DNA from: Paenibacillus aestuarii
GTDB taxonomy: Bacteria > Bacillota > Bacilli > Paenibacillales > NBRC-103111
NCBI RefSeq assembly: GCF_027789125.1
Contig: NZ_JAQFVF010000033.1
Span: forward strand, 248,001-312,000
Direction: 5' to 3'
Length of the DNA stretch: 64,000 nucleotides
Shown: positions 17,868 to 26,520 of the stretch, in pieces
Layout: each line of letters starts with the position of its first letter
How positions within the stretch are numbered: position 1 is the stretch's first letter
The notes under the pieces: model-generated
What the model saw: the letters and a program-made list of their open reading frames with translations, nothing else
Databases searched by the model: none
Told to the model about the DNA's origin: nothing
Made by a program: the position numbers and the translations under genes

Positions 17868-18083
17868 ATGAATAATGTGAATTTGGTATTTTGTGTCGAA
17901 TGCAATACATTATTGTCTTTGAATAATGCAGAAAAGGTTTTTAAAACCGGTTATTTCAAAACAACGATACCTCTATGCTTCTGCAAAGAATGCGCGAATA
18001 AAGAGAATGGTGAAGAGGATATGGATGTGCTCGGTATCAGTCAGGATTGCTACGCGTATTCAGCTATGGCCTTGACGGTGTGA
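17868..18083 (+). CDS. small protein with two CxxC pairs (putative zinc knuckle)
   Basis: 71 residues, family not recognised. FCVECNTLLS near the N-terminus and CFCKECANKE about 30 residues later give two CxxC pairs that could hold one zinc ion; the tail is acidic then hydrophobic (EEDMDVLGISQDCYAYSAMA). It has its own strong promoter and GAGGGGG 7 bases before ATG 17868. Cytoplasmic by sequence. A very small membrane ORF follows within 10 bases and may be co-transcribed. Confidence 0.6.
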   Translation: MNNVNLVFCVECNTLLSLNNAEKVFKTGYFKTTIPLCFCKECANKENGEEDMDVLGISQDCYAYSAMALTV

Positions 18084-18093
18084 GGTGGTGCAG

Positions 18094-18195
18094 GTGGCAG
18101 GGTACGCCTGGAGACGATGGTTTATCAGCAGTCTTTGTTTGTTGCTTGGGTTAGCGGCGATCATTGCAGCCGTAACATTCACAGCAGCTCCGTAG
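18094..18195 (+). CDS. possible 33-residue membrane peptide
   Basis: GTG 18094 lies 6 bases after GAGGTG and opens a short frame: AGYAWRRWFISSLCLLLG, then LAAIIAAVTFTAAP. It has a basic N-terminus and one membrane-length hydrophobic segment. Nothing in the family is known to me. Position directly behind the Cys-rich protein gene, with a good ribosome binding site, is the only support. Confidence 0.35.
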   Translation: MAGYAWRRWFISSLCLLLGLAAIIAAVTFTAAP

Positions 18196-18247
18196 ATTGT
18201 TTTTTTTTCGCTCTGATAAGTAAGCGCTTACACATAAACAAAATGAA

Positions 18248-18275
18248 ACGCCCACCGCCGAGGTGGACGCTTTTG
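18248..18275. terminator. bidirectional terminator hairpin
   Basis: CGCCCACC and GGTGGACG form a stem between two convergent units, with TTTTG on the + side and A-rich sequence on the other. It probably ends the - strand DUF2621 gene. Confidence 0.55.
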
Positions 18276-18704
18276 TTAATTCAATAGGTGCTTATACGCG
18301 CTAAAATCTATCTGCTCCTTCTCCAGGAAGCTGGTCAGGCTCTTGTAGTCGCGTCGCGGTGTCGCTAGTATGTAGCCTTCAATGCAATGTTCCCGCGTTA
18401 CTTCCGATGCTCCGGCCTCGAGGGCCACCTGCCCGATCCTTGCGGCGATGGAGTGCTTGGCGATATCCCGGAACGGTGTCGGCACCGGGGATACAAGCTG
18501 ATCGAGGAACGTCTTGGAATCTTCGGTCCATAGATGTCGGGAGCTGTCGACGTAATGATTTTGCCAGTCGAGCTTGGATTTGCCATCTTCCTTAGGCAGT
18601 ACCTTCAGAAACTTGCGGAACATGAAGTACCCGCCAACGGACATGAAGAACAGCAGGACACAGACCCAGAATATAATGAACCACATGAATAGGTCGTTGC
18701 TCAT
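18276..18704 (-). CDS. DUF2621 family membrane protein (YneK-like)
   Basis: About 142 residues. N-terminal helix (LFMWFIIFWVCVLLFFMSVG), then the conserved GYFMFRKFLKVLPKEDGKS and LDWQNHYVD, LVSPVPTPFRDIAKHSIAAR, and a C-terminal EGYILATPRRDYKSL. This pattern matches the B. subtilis YneK group, whose function is unknown; in Bacillus it is next to ccdC, which is here 17 kb away. ATG 18704 has GAGGTGG 11 bases upstream; the longer frame to 18812 has no ribosome binding site. Confidence 0.78.
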   Translation of the reverse strand: MSNDLFMWFIIFWVCVLLFFMSVGGYFMFRKFLKVLPKEDGKSKLDWQNHYVDSSRHLWTEDSKTFLDQLVSPVPTPFRDIAKHSIAARIGQVALEAGASEVTREHCIEGYILATPRRDYKSLTSFLEKEQIDFSAYKHLLN

Positions 18705-18833
18705 CGCAGATTTAACCACCTCACTGTTAAACGTGTATATCTGAGAAGAATTATAGCAAATTTCTAGATTTCTTGCGACAATACGGGTAAAATAGGAGGA
18801 TGTAGTGACCACTCGTAAAGGAGTATTTCAGAT

Positions 18834-19961
18834 ATGCCTAAAATTGGTTCGCACGTTTCTTTTTCAGATAAAGGGCTTTTAAATGCAGCAGAGGAAGCCG
18901 TTTCCTACGGCTCATCTACATTTATGATTTACACGGGAGCGCCGCAGAATACGCGCCGCAAGCCGATCGAGACGCAGTTTATTGAAGAAGGCAAAGCTTT
19001 GATGGACAAGCATGCATTGAACGAAATCGTCGTGCATGCGCCTTACATTATTAACCTGGGCTCTTATAAAGAAGATACGTTCGAGTTAGCGGTGCGCTTC
19101 CTGCAGGAAGAGATTCGCCGCACGGATTACTTGGGCGTACGTAATATCGTGCTGCATCCGGGCGCTTACACGGATAAGGACGCGGAATACGGCATTGCGC
19201 GCATTGCCGATGGCTTGAACGAAGTGCTGGCGGGCGTGAAGGACACGAACGTCAATATCGCGCTCGAGACGATGGCCGGCAAGGGCACGGAGATCGGCAG
19301 AAGTTTCGATGAAATTGCCATGATCATGGACAAGGTCGAAGACAACGGCAGATTGACTGTCTGCTTCGATACTTGCCACGTGCACGACGCGGGCTACGAC
19401 ATTATCAATGATCTGGATGGCGTGCTGGACCATTTCGACCGTACCGTCGGTTTGGACAAGCTGGCTGTCATTCACTTGAATGACAGCAAGAACCCGCGCG
19501 GCGCCAGTAAAGACCGCCATGCGCCAGTAGGCTCAGGCTGGATCGGCTTCGACGCGATGAATAATATCGTGCGCCACGAGAGCCTGCAGCACTTGCCGAT
19601 GATCCTCGAGACGCCGTGGATCGGGAAAGAAGACAAGACGCAGCGCCCGATGTACGAAGCGGAGATTGCTCTGTTGTCCGGCAACTTAAACGGACGCTTC
19701 GGCGGCGAGTTCCTGGATCATGTGGAACGCATCGATCATCTCTTCACCAAGAAAGACATCCATCATCGCGATTTCGTCTTGAAGACGTGGGAGCTGCTGA
19801 AGAATGACGCGAAAGCGAAGAAAGCGGACGGCCGCGAGCCGATGGAACGTCTGTACGATATTTTGTTCGAGGAGCGCCTGCTTCCTGATCTGAGCGAGGA
19901 GCAGTTGAATCAGCGATTGACTGTATGGCTGGCGGGTAAAGAAGTATTGAAGCAAGCGTAA
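18834..19961 (+). CDS. nfo: endonuclease IV (deoxyribonuclease IV)
   Basis: AP endonuclease of base excision repair, trinuclear zinc TIM barrel. Metal-site blocks are visible: [79 protein letters not shown] and PMILETPW. Usual enzymes are about 280-300 residues; this one is 375, with an extra ~90-residue charged C-terminus (from about residue 285: [40 protein letters not shown]) that is not part of the barrel. ATG 18834 follows AAAGGAG. Confidence 0.92.
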   Translation: MPKIGSHVSFSDKGLLNAAEEAVSYGSSTFMIYTGAPQNTRRKPIETQFIEEGKALMDKHALNEIVVHAPYIINLGSYKEDTFELAVRFLQEEIRRTDYLGVRNIVLHPGAYTDKDAEYGIARIADGLNEVLAGVKDTNVNIALETMAGKGTEIGRSFDEIAMIMDKVEDNGRLTVCFDTCHVHDAGYDIINDLDGVLDHFDRTVGLDKLAVIHLNDSKNPRGASKDRHAPVGSGWIGFDAMNNIVRHESLQHLPMILETPWIGKEDKTQRPMYEAEIALLSGNLNGRFGGEFLDHVERIDHLFTKKDIHHRDFVLKTWELLKNDAKAKKADGREPMERLYDILFEERLLPDLSEEQLNQRLTVWLAGKEVLKQA

Positions 19962-20050
19962 CTGCGTTGAATATCCCTGTGAAACGACCGAGTTACCGGC
20001 GTTTTGCAGGGTTTCACTACATATAGAGATCTATGAGGTTGGGGGATAAC

Positions 20051-20920
20051 ATGGAACGAAGAAACGATAGCAACAGAGCGAGAATGCTCATATCTTGTCC
20101 GGACAAGCCGGGTATTGTAGCGGCGGTCTCGCAATTTTTATTCGAGTATGGCGCGAACATCGTGCAATCCGATCAGTATACGATGGATCCGGAGGGCGGC
20201 ATGTTCTTTATCCGCATCGAGTTCGATCTGCCGCAGCTAGAAGATCGTGCCGAGCAGCTGAAGCGGGATTTCTCCCATGTGGCTGACAAGTTCTCCATGG
20301 AATGGAGTCTTTCGCTGGCCAGCCAGAAGAAGCGTCTGGCTATTTTCGTCTCGAAGGAGGATCATGCGCTGCTGGAGCTATTGTGGCACTGGCGCGCCGG
20401 CGATCTGAATGCGGACATCGCGATGGTCATCAGCAACCACCCGGATATGCGTGAGCTGGTGGAGCCTTTCGGCATCCCGTATCATCACATCCCGGTAACA
20501 GCGGATACGAAGGCGGAAGCAGAGCGCCGCCAGCTGGAAGTCGTTGGTGACAAGGTTGATGCGATTATTTTGGCACGTTATATGCAGATCGTGTCCCCGT
20601 CCTTTATCAAGCATTACACGAATCGGATTATTAACATTCACCATTCGTTCCTTCCGGCTTTCGTCGGCGGCAAGCCCTACGCGCAAGCGCATAACCGCGG
20701 TGTCAAAATCATCGGCGCGACGGCGCACTACGTGACCGACGAGCTGGACGGCGGCCCGATCATTGAGCAGGACGTTCAGCGCGTCAGCCACCGTGACAAC
20801 GTGGAAGACTTGAAGCGCATCGGCCGCCATATCGAGCGCATCGTTCTCGCCAGGGCGGTAGCCTGGCACGTGGAAGACAGAATTATTGTGCACAACAATA
20901 AGACGGTTGTTTTTAATTGA
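20051..20920 (+). CDS. purU: formyltetrahydrofolate deformylase
   Basis: Hydrolyses 10-formyl-THF to formate and THF, balancing one-carbon pools for purine synthesis. N-terminal ACT domain: SCPDKPGIVAAVSQFLFEYG, NIVQSDQYTMDPEGGMFFIR. C-terminal formyltransferase fold with the N-H-D triad in INIHHSFLPAF and ATAHYVTDELDGGPIIEQD. About 289 residues, normal. ATG 20051 follows GGGGGAT; an upstream in-frame ATG at 20033 lacks a good site. Ends at a clear terminator. Confidence 0.95.
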   Translation: MERRNDSNRARMLISCPDKPGIVAAVSQFLFEYGANIVQSDQYTMDPEGGMFFIRIEFDLPQLEDRAEQLKRDFSHVADKFSMEWSLSLASQKKRLAIFVSKEDHALLELLWHWRAGDLNADIAMVISNHPDMRELVEPFGIPYHHIPVTADTKAEAERRQLEVVGDKVDAIILARYMQIVSPSFIKHYTNRIINIHHSFLPAFVGGKPYAQAHNRGVKIIGATAHYVTDELDGGPIIEQDVQRVSHRDNVEDLKRIGRHIERIVLARAVAWHVEDRIIVHNNKTVVFN

Positions 20921-20925
20921 TGGAA

Positions 20926-20962
20926 AGAGACCAAGTCCTGCAGCGGATTTGGTCTTTTTTTT
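20926..20962 (+). terminator. intrinsic terminator of purU
   Basis: AGACCAAGTCC - TGCAGC - GGATTTGGTCT with a run of eight T. Confidence 0.88.
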
Positions 20963-21044
20963 ACCCCAATATGGGAATATATGTAAATTAGTTGCAAACG
21001 ATGGATATAATGAGGAGACAAAGCTTGAAAGTAGGTCAACTGCG

Positions 21045-21464
21045 ATGAGAAGTATCGCCGCCTTATTCTCCATGCTGATGCCAGGTGTGGGTCAGATGTA
21101 TAACAATCAGTTTGTGAAAGGTGTCGTTTTTTTAATTATTGAACATTATGATAATGTATTCGGCTCGATCAATAAGGCGATACATTTGGATTTTAACGGG
21201 GCTCATGCAGAGGCATTAAAGGCGGTGGATTACCAGCACCTCTTATTTTATCCGGGCTTTTATGCCTTCTGTGTATGGGATGCCTGGTTTCATGCCAGGG
21301 CTGGCGCAGACAAGACCAAAACAGCAATCATTTTCCTTGTGGGCGGTTTTCTGGGGGAGTTTGCCGCAATCTTTTCCACGCATCTGCCAATACCTTCATT
21401 GACCTGCGGTCTGGTCATGGTTATTCCCATGCTTGCCGGTATGTTTATTTTTCGAAAGCAATAG
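21045..21464 (+). CDS. small polytopic membrane protein, function unknown
   Basis: 139 residues with four hydrophobic stretches. FSMLMPGVGQMYNNQFVKGV has the P-G-x-G-Q-x-Y-N-x-Q-x-x-K-G pattern found at the start of several small membrane families (TM2/DUF5683-like), followed by FLIIEHYDNVFGSINKAI, LLFYPGFYAFCVWDAWF and two helices at the end. ATG 21045 has only a weak TAGGT site. Function unknown; a membrane location is clear. Confidence 0.6.
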   Translation: MRSIAALFSMLMPGVGQMYNNQFVKGVVFLIIEHYDNVFGSINKAIHLDFNGAHAEALKAVDYQHLLFYPGFYAFCVWDAWFHARAGADKTKTAIIFLVGGFLGEFAAIFSTHLPIPSLTCGLVMVIPMLAGMFIFRKQ

Positions 21465-21476
21465 GGGGATGAGGAT

Positions 21477-21560
21477 ATGAAAATGGCGCTATACGGTCTC
21501 AGGAGCGTGCGTCGACTATTGATGCTGGAGCGAACCATCCTAATGGTTGGTCGTGGCTGA
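21477..21560 (+). CDS. possible 27-residue basic peptide
   Basis: ATG 21477 lies 8 bases after GGGGG and reads MKMALYGLRSVRRLLMLERT then ILMVGRG before a stop. It follows the membrane protein stop by 12 bases and precedes a terminator. This is based only on a ribosome binding site and a short open frame; it may be a decayed remnant. Confidence 0.22.
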   Translation: MKMALYGLRSVRRLLMLERTILMVGRG

Positions 21561-21619
21561 GCCTATAAATTGTGCTGCATCTTACGAATTGGCTGACAAG
21601 AAGGTTTATGACGACTATG

Positions 21620-21657
21620 AAAAACCGCGATTCTCACTAAGAGATACGCGGTTTTTG
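21620..21657. terminator. bidirectional terminator
   Basis: AAAAACCGCG ... CGCGGTTTTT; perfect 10-bp stem with A-run on one side and T-run on the other, between convergent genes. Confidence 0.9.
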
Positions 21658-21661
21658 TGCA

Positions 21662-22204
21662 TTACTGGCTATGAATGCTCCTGCCTGGATAGAACATGTG
21701 TCCGGCCTCGACTTCTCTCTCCTTCGCGGACAGGGAAGAAGCGACCAGCTTGAATACTGCCGTTTTACTCCCCATGGAGGAAACGTAACGCTCCAGATGG
21801 CTTTGTGCAAGTGGCTTATCATAATAGCCTGGCACATATTTGTTCAGCATGCCCTGCATGGCTGCGGTCGCTTCCGTTATATCACTCACCCGCTCGACAG
21901 TGCCAAAGATCATCACGCTCATATAAGCGGTGTCCGTATTAGCCGGTACGGGATCGGTAATCGTGCCGTACTCTTCACTGACCGTGAAGCAGGCTTGCGG
22001 ATTCATCTGGATGACTTCGATCTTCCTTCCTCCTGCAGCCCCGTGAAAATAGATCGCCTCGTCCTTCCATACGAAGTTGAGCGGGACTACGTAGGGATGA
22101 TCATCGGACGATAAACCAAGAAATCCTGTGCGGGCTTGGTCGAGAAAGTGCTGGATGGTTGCTGTGTCGGTGCAAGCGCGTTTTTGCATGCGAATAGGGA
22201 ACAT
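21662..22204 (-). CDS. pyridoxamine 5'-phosphate oxidase family flavoprotein
   Basis: 180 residues, FMN-binding split barrel of the NimA/PNPOx-like group. GFLGLSSDDHPYVVPLNFVW, AIYFHGAAGGRKIEVIQMNP and ACFTVSEEYGTI are the usual strands; YMSVMIFGTVERVSD follows. These proteins reduce or bind small substrates using FMN or F420-like cofactors, and true PLP synthesis is not implied. It is divergent, with about 100 bases between, from a MocR-type PLP-dependent regulator, which is the likely controller. Confidence 0.85.
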   Translation of the reverse strand: MFPIRMQKRACTDTATIQHFLDQARTGFLGLSSDDHPYVVPLNFVWKDEAIYFHGAAGGRKIEVIQMNPQACFTVSEEYGTITDPVPANTDTAYMSVMIFGTVERVSDITEATAAMQGMLNKYVPGYYDKPLAQSHLERYVSSMGSKTAVFKLVASSLSAKEREVEAGHMFYPGRSIHSQ

Positions 22205-22300
22205 TGTCTTGGCTCTCCTCTCAGGTCATGTGTTACTATGAGTGTAAATGTAATCTGTCCACATACAAAGATACAGATACATGAAATTCTATAGGGACAG

Positions 22301-23734
22301 TTGGTGGGACAAGTGATCAGTATAACGCCCGAGATTGATAAAACAAGTAGGGTTCCTGTTTATCAGCAGCTTTTTACCTATATGAAAAAACAGATCGAAT
22401 CCGGCGTGATCAGTGAAAATGACCGCCTGCCCTCGATCCGGCAGCTTGCTGCTTATTTGCTGATCAGCAAAAACACGGTGGAAATGGTGTATCAGCAGCT
22501 CCTTGCGGAAGGCTATATTCACAGCAAGCCGCGCAGCGGGCTTTTTGTGCTCCCTGTGGAGAGGCTGCCTGTACCCGGCCACACTGCGGTTGCCGGAGCA
22601 CCGCCCACCCGGGAGGCTCAAGCGCCGGATAAGTGCACGGAAGCTTGGATCGATTTTGAATACGGGGACGTCGAGTTGGCGCATTTTCCGGTGAAACAGT
22701 GGAAGCGGTGCTTGATGGATGCGCTGGACGATCTGACCAACGATGTCTATGGGTACGGCGATCGGCAGGGGCATGCAGGATTGCGGACAGAAATCGCAAG
22801 CTATTTGTATCAGTCACGCGGGGTGCTGTGCGGGCCGGAGCAAATTTTTCTCAGTGCAGGGACGCAGCAATCGATCAGTCTGCTCTGTCAGCTGCTGCCC
22901 TTGTCCCCGCAAGTGGCTATGGAAGAGCCGGGCTATCATGGCGTGCGAGTCGTGCTTGCCAATCACGGCCGTGAGGTGATGCCAATCCCGCTGGAGCACG
23001 ATGGTGTGTCTGTGGATCTGCTGCAGGCCAGCAAAGCGCGGACGATTTACGTGACGCCCTCGCATCAATTCCCAATTGGGACAGTTATGTCCGTGCAAAA
23101 GAGAGTCCAGCTGCTCCAATGGGCAGCGAACAACGACGGCTACATCCTCGAAGACGATTACGACAGCGAGTTCCGGTACCAGGGCCAGCCAATTCCGGCG
23201 CTAAAGGCGATGGATACAGGGGATCGCGTGATCTATCTAGGGACGTTCTCGAAATCATTCCTGCCGGGCGCCCGCCTGAGCTATTTCTTGCTGCCCCAGT
23301 CGTTGGCGCACTCCTTCCGAACGGTCATGCAAGCTTACAGCGGCTCCGTTTCGCCCACGCTGCAGGTGGCTGTTTACCATTTTATGGAAAAAGGGTACTT
23401 CGAAGGGCATGTCCGCAAAATGAGGCGGCTGTATCAGCTCCGGCATAAAACCTTAATCCGCGCTATTCAGGAGCATCTCGGGAATCGTGTAGACATCATC
23501 GGGCAGAAATCAGGGATTCATCTGCTGTTGAACGTCTACAATCGCAGCAGCGCTGAGCTGATTGAACTTGCTGCGCGGCAAGGGGTCAAGGTGTACACCC
23601 CCAAAATCCATTGGATGGACCCGGAGGCGTGCCCGGACAGCTACATTTTGCTGGGGTTCGCAAGCTTGAGCGAGGAGATGATCAGGGAGGGGATCCTGCG
23701 TTTGGGAGCAAGCTGGTTTCCAGCGCAGGGCTGA
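22301..23734 (+). CDS. MocR/PdxR-type GntR regulator with aminotransferase domain
   Basis: 477 residues. N-terminal GntR winged helix (VYQQLFTYMKKQIESGVISE, DRLPSIRQLAAYLLISKNT, MVYQQLLAEGYIHSKPRSG) joined to a fold-type I aminotransferase domain: FLSAGTQQSISLLCQLL, EEPGYHGVR, YVTPSHQFPIGTVMSVQKR, EDDYDSEFRY, and the PLP lysine in YLGTFSKSFLPGARLSYF. Such proteins sense PLP or amine ligands and regulate a divergent gene, here the PNPOx-like gene. TTG 22301, GTG 22304 or GTG 22313 could be the start. Confidence 0.9.
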   Translation: MVGQVISITPEIDKTSRVPVYQQLFTYMKKQIESGVISENDRLPSIRQLAAYLLISKNTVEMVYQQLLAEGYIHSKPRSGLFVLPVERLPVPGHTAVAGAPPTREAQAPDKCTEAWIDFEYGDVELAHFPVKQWKRCLMDALDDLTNDVYGYGDRQGHAGLRTEIASYLYQSRGVLCGPEQIFLSAGTQQSISLLCQLLPLSPQVAMEEPGYHGVRVVLANHGREVMPIPLEHDGVSVDLLQASKARTIYVTPSHQFPIGTVMSVQKRVQLLQWAANNDGYILEDDYDSEFRYQGQPIPALKAMDTGDRVIYLGTFSKSFLPGARLSYFLLPQSLAHSFRTVMQAYSGSVSPTLQVAVYHFMEKGYFEGHVRKMRRLYQLRHKTLIRAIQEHLGNRVDIIGQKSGIHLLLNVYNRSSAELIELAARQGVKVYTPKIHWMDPEACPDSYILLGFASLSEEMIREGILRLGASWFPAQG

Positions 23735-23748
23735 GCACCTGGACAGCG

Positions 23749-24984
23749 TTAGATGAACCGCAGCTTTTCGAAGCTTCCGCCGAGCGTGCTTGTCGCATCG
23801 CCCCCGAGCCAGTCCTCAATCAGCGTATAGTAAACCGAGCGGAAATCCACTTCATATTTCAGATCGCCATGAATGAGCTTCGCCAAGCTGGGATACTCGC
23901 CGTAAAGTCCGCCTTTTACTTCGCCTCCCAGTACAAATACCGGCGCAGCCGTGCCATGATCCGTCCCGCCGCTCCCGTTTTCCTTCAGCCGCCGCCCGAA
24001 TTCGGAGAACACCATCGTCACGACATCCCGATGAAGCCTTTGCGCTTGCAAGTCCGTGTAAAAAGCATGCAGCGCCTCGTCCAGTTCCCTCAGCGTACCG
24101 GCATGCTGCTCTTTCTCATTGGCATGATCGTCGAAGCCGCCAAGTTCGACATAATACACCCGCGTCCCCGACTTAGCGGCGGCCAGTTTGGCGATCAGCT
24201 GCAGCCGGCTGGCTAAGCTGCCCTTTGGGTAGGACACGCCGCTCTTATAGGCGCTGACCATGGACTGGACGCTCTCCATACTTTGGAACGCAGCCAAAGC
24301 CTGAGTTGCCGAGATGCGCAGCCATTCATGCTCCGGCTTGTCTTGATAAATCTTCATCAGCGCGGACGTCATCCGCTTATGGTCATTGGCGGGAATTTGG
24401 CTGCTGAGCGCGTAGAAGCTGCCCAGCGATTCGATCGACGGCACATTGATGCCAGGTGCGCTGAACGCTTTATTCGTAAAGCCACCGATTTGAACGGCAG
24501 GCAGTTGATGCTCGGGCAGCGAAGACTGGATGTAGCGCCCCAGCCAGCCGCTTGCATGGAGCTCCTCCGGCTTGGCCGTCTGCCAAATCTCCATGGAGCG
24601 AAAATGCGAATAGTCGGGCTGCGGATAGCCCGCGCCTTGGATAATGGCCAGCTTGCCTTGCTCATAATACTGCTGCAGATGCGCCAGTGCGGGATGGAGG
24701 CCCACCGTCTCGTTGAGCGCAAGCACTTCGTGCTGCTGCAAGGCTAATCCAGGCCTGGCGTCATAATAGGCGCCGGACCCGTAAGGGATGACGGTATTCA
24801 GGCCGTCATTACCGCCGGAGAGCTGGACGACCACGAGGACAGGCGTCCTGCGGCGGTATTTGAAATCCGCTTCCCCGCGCAGGATGTCTCGCCCTTTCTC
24901 GGTCGCCAGCAAGGTGCCTCCAAAGCTTAAGGTGGCGATTACCCCTGCGCTGAGCTTCAAAAAGTCCCTTCGCGTCATCCGCAT
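23749..24984 (-). CDS. DUF1501 protein with Tat signal
   Basis: About 411 residues. TRRDFLKLSAGVIATLSFGG is a twin-arginine signal, so the protein is exported folded. LVVVQLSGGNDGLNTVIPYG, GLHPALAHLQQYYEQGKLAI, QGAGYPQPDYSHFRSMEIWQ and VFSEFGRRLKENGSGGTDHG are DUF1501 hallmarks (alkaline-phosphatase-like fold). Substrate unknown. Its start lies 13-16 bases behind the stop of the DUF1800 gene; the two families are commonly paired and probably work together outside the cell. Confidence 0.88.
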   Translation of the reverse strand: MRMTRRDFLKLSAGVIATLSFGGTLLATEKGRDILRGEADFKYRRRTPVLVVVQLSGGNDGLNTVIPYGSGAYYDARPGLALQQHEVLALNETVGLHPALAHLQQYYEQGKLAIIQGAGYPQPDYSHFRSMEIWQTAKPEELHASGWLGRYIQSSLPEHQLPAVQIGGFTNKAFSAPGINVPSIESLGSFYALSSQIPANDHKRMTSALMKIYQDKPEHEWLRISATQALAAFQSMESVQSMVSAYKSGVSYPKGSLASRLQLIAKLAAAKSGTRVYYVELGGFDDHANEKEQHAGTLRELDEALHAFYTDLQAQRLHRDVVTMVFSEFGRRLKENGSGGTDHGTAAPVFVLGGEVKGGLYGEYPSLAKLIHGDLKYEVDFRSVYYTLIEDWLGGDATSTLGGSFEKLRFI

Positions 24985-25000
24985 CACGCTTCACATCCTT

Positions 25001-26308
25001 TTACTTCAATTGATTCTCCGGGCACATGATCATCATAAGCAGCAGCTGGCGCATCACGGCATCCGTCAAGACGAGCGATTCGCGAGAAAATGCGGCCAGC
25101 TCCTCTATGGCTGCCTGCGACAACGGCGCGATACGCAGCTTGCGGCTCCAGAGCTGCAGGCGCTCCTGAATCGGCACCGCAGCCGTGGGCTTGGAACGGT
25201 CGGCGAGGAACCATTCCCGCTGGACAAGCCGCACCATGCGTTCCGCATGCTGGAACCGCGCCAGCAAATAATCGGTCGCCAGCCAGTCCCTGCCGCCTCT
25301 CCAGCCGGCCACATCGGGAGGAGCGAACAGCTCCTGCCCCATGCCGGGCAGGGCATCCGCCATCTGGCGCGTAAGCGGAATTAGCAGCGTGCGAGCCAAG
25401 GCGGCAACGTATTCCACGGGCGATTTGACGAGCGCTCGCAAGCAGGTTTCCTCATAAAATTCATCGGAGATGAAAATTTCGTATAATGCATCCTTAATTT
25501 GCAAAGATTGATGAAGTCGGGCGGCAATCCGCGTACGCCAAGAAGGGGAGGGATTCTCACAGGCAAAAGCTTGGAGCAGCTTTAACGATAAATAGTCGTA
25601 CAAGGCTGGCTGTTTCAATATAATGTCGGACACATCGCGCTCATCCCAATTGCCCTGGCTACCAAGCACAGTTTTCAAGGTGTTGTCATGGCGCTCCGGC
25701 CGGAATACCGCTTGATCTTTGTCCTCTTCATAGTCCCATCCCGTTAAAGAGCGGGCAGCCTCTTTGACGTCCGTTTCCGTATAATGGCCTCGGCCCAACG
25801 TAAAGAGCTCCATGACCTCTCTTGCGTAGTTCTCATTAGGACTACCTTTGACATTGCGCTCTGTATCCAGCCAGATCATCATGGCGGGATCCGTTCCGAC
25901 GGCGAGCAGCAGGTCGCCGAAGGAGCCGAGTCCGAGCCGGCGGAATTGTTCGATCTGTCGGACCATCAAGGAGACTTTTTGAACCTTGGCATAAGAGGTG
26001 GCAAAATGGCCGTGCCAGAATAGGGCCATCTTCTCGATCAGCGGGGTATCGCTTTGAAGGATCCGGTACAGCCAATACGCTTGTTCATCTTGGAGTTTGC
26101 CGGGGACTAAAGCTTTGCCGTCCAGCTGCACTTGCTCAATCGGTGCGATGGTCCGGGACGGGGCTTGCAGCGGCAGCCCATCTACGAGCCTGCGGACGGC
26201 TGCTTCTTTGCCCAAGGACAGAGATGCTTCGATGTCAGCATCGGTGGCGCCGAAGGCGGTGCGGCCCAGCAGGTGGTTGATCTCTTTTTCGGTCCATGCG
26301 CTGCCCAT
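25001..26308 (-). CDS. DUF1800 family protein
   Basis: About 435 residues. WTEKEINHLLGRTAFGATDA is the family's N-terminal block; MALFWHGHFATSYAKVQ, NENYAREVMELFTLGRGHYT, DVKEAARSLTGWDY and PPDVAGWRGGRDWLATDYLL follow in the usual order. ATG 26308 has AGGAGG 10 bases upstream; the longer frame to 26500 has no such site. No signal peptide is visible from this start, whereas its partner has a Tat signal, so it may be exported with the partner or stay inside. First gene of a two-gene operon. Confidence 0.87.
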   Translation of the reverse strand: MGSAWTEKEINHLLGRTAFGATDADIEASLSLGKEAAVRRLVDGLPLQAPSRTIAPIEQVQLDGKALVPGKLQDEQAYWLYRILQSDTPLIEKMALFWHGHFATSYAKVQKVSLMVRQIEQFRRLGLGSFGDLLLAVGTDPAMMIWLDTERNVKGSPNENYAREVMELFTLGRGHYTETDVKEAARSLTGWDYEEDKDQAVFRPERHDNTLKTVLGSQGNWDERDVSDIILKQPALYDYLSLKLLQAFACENPSPSWRTRIAARLHQSLQIKDALYEIFISDEFYEETCLRALVKSPVEYVAALARTLLIPLTRQMADALPGMGQELFAPPDVAGWRGGRDWLATDYLLARFQHAERMVRLVQREWFLADRSKPTAAVPIQERLQLWSRKLRIAPLSQAAIEELAAFSRESLVLTDAVMRQLLLMMIMCPENQLK

Positions 26309-26520
26309 GTCGTGCGTGCCTCCTGATCGCTCAATTTCTATATATCTATCATACGCGCTCCCTTGAAATGAAGAACGGAGCCCCCGTTTTAGTGCTTTAT
26401 TGTGGCAAACGCTGAAAGCAAATGGTACAATTAGGCAAGCGACAAAAAATGCAAATTTTTTAGCAAGTACAAGCAGTCCAGACACAAATATAGAGAGCAA
26501 ATTGGAGGGATTAAGTACTT

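Noticed and set aside
18219..18232. cre-like palindrome, TGTAAGCGCTTACT on the - strand (13 of 14 to consensus)
   Set aside because: It lies between the 3' ends of convergent genes, not at a promoter, so a CcpA role is unlikely.
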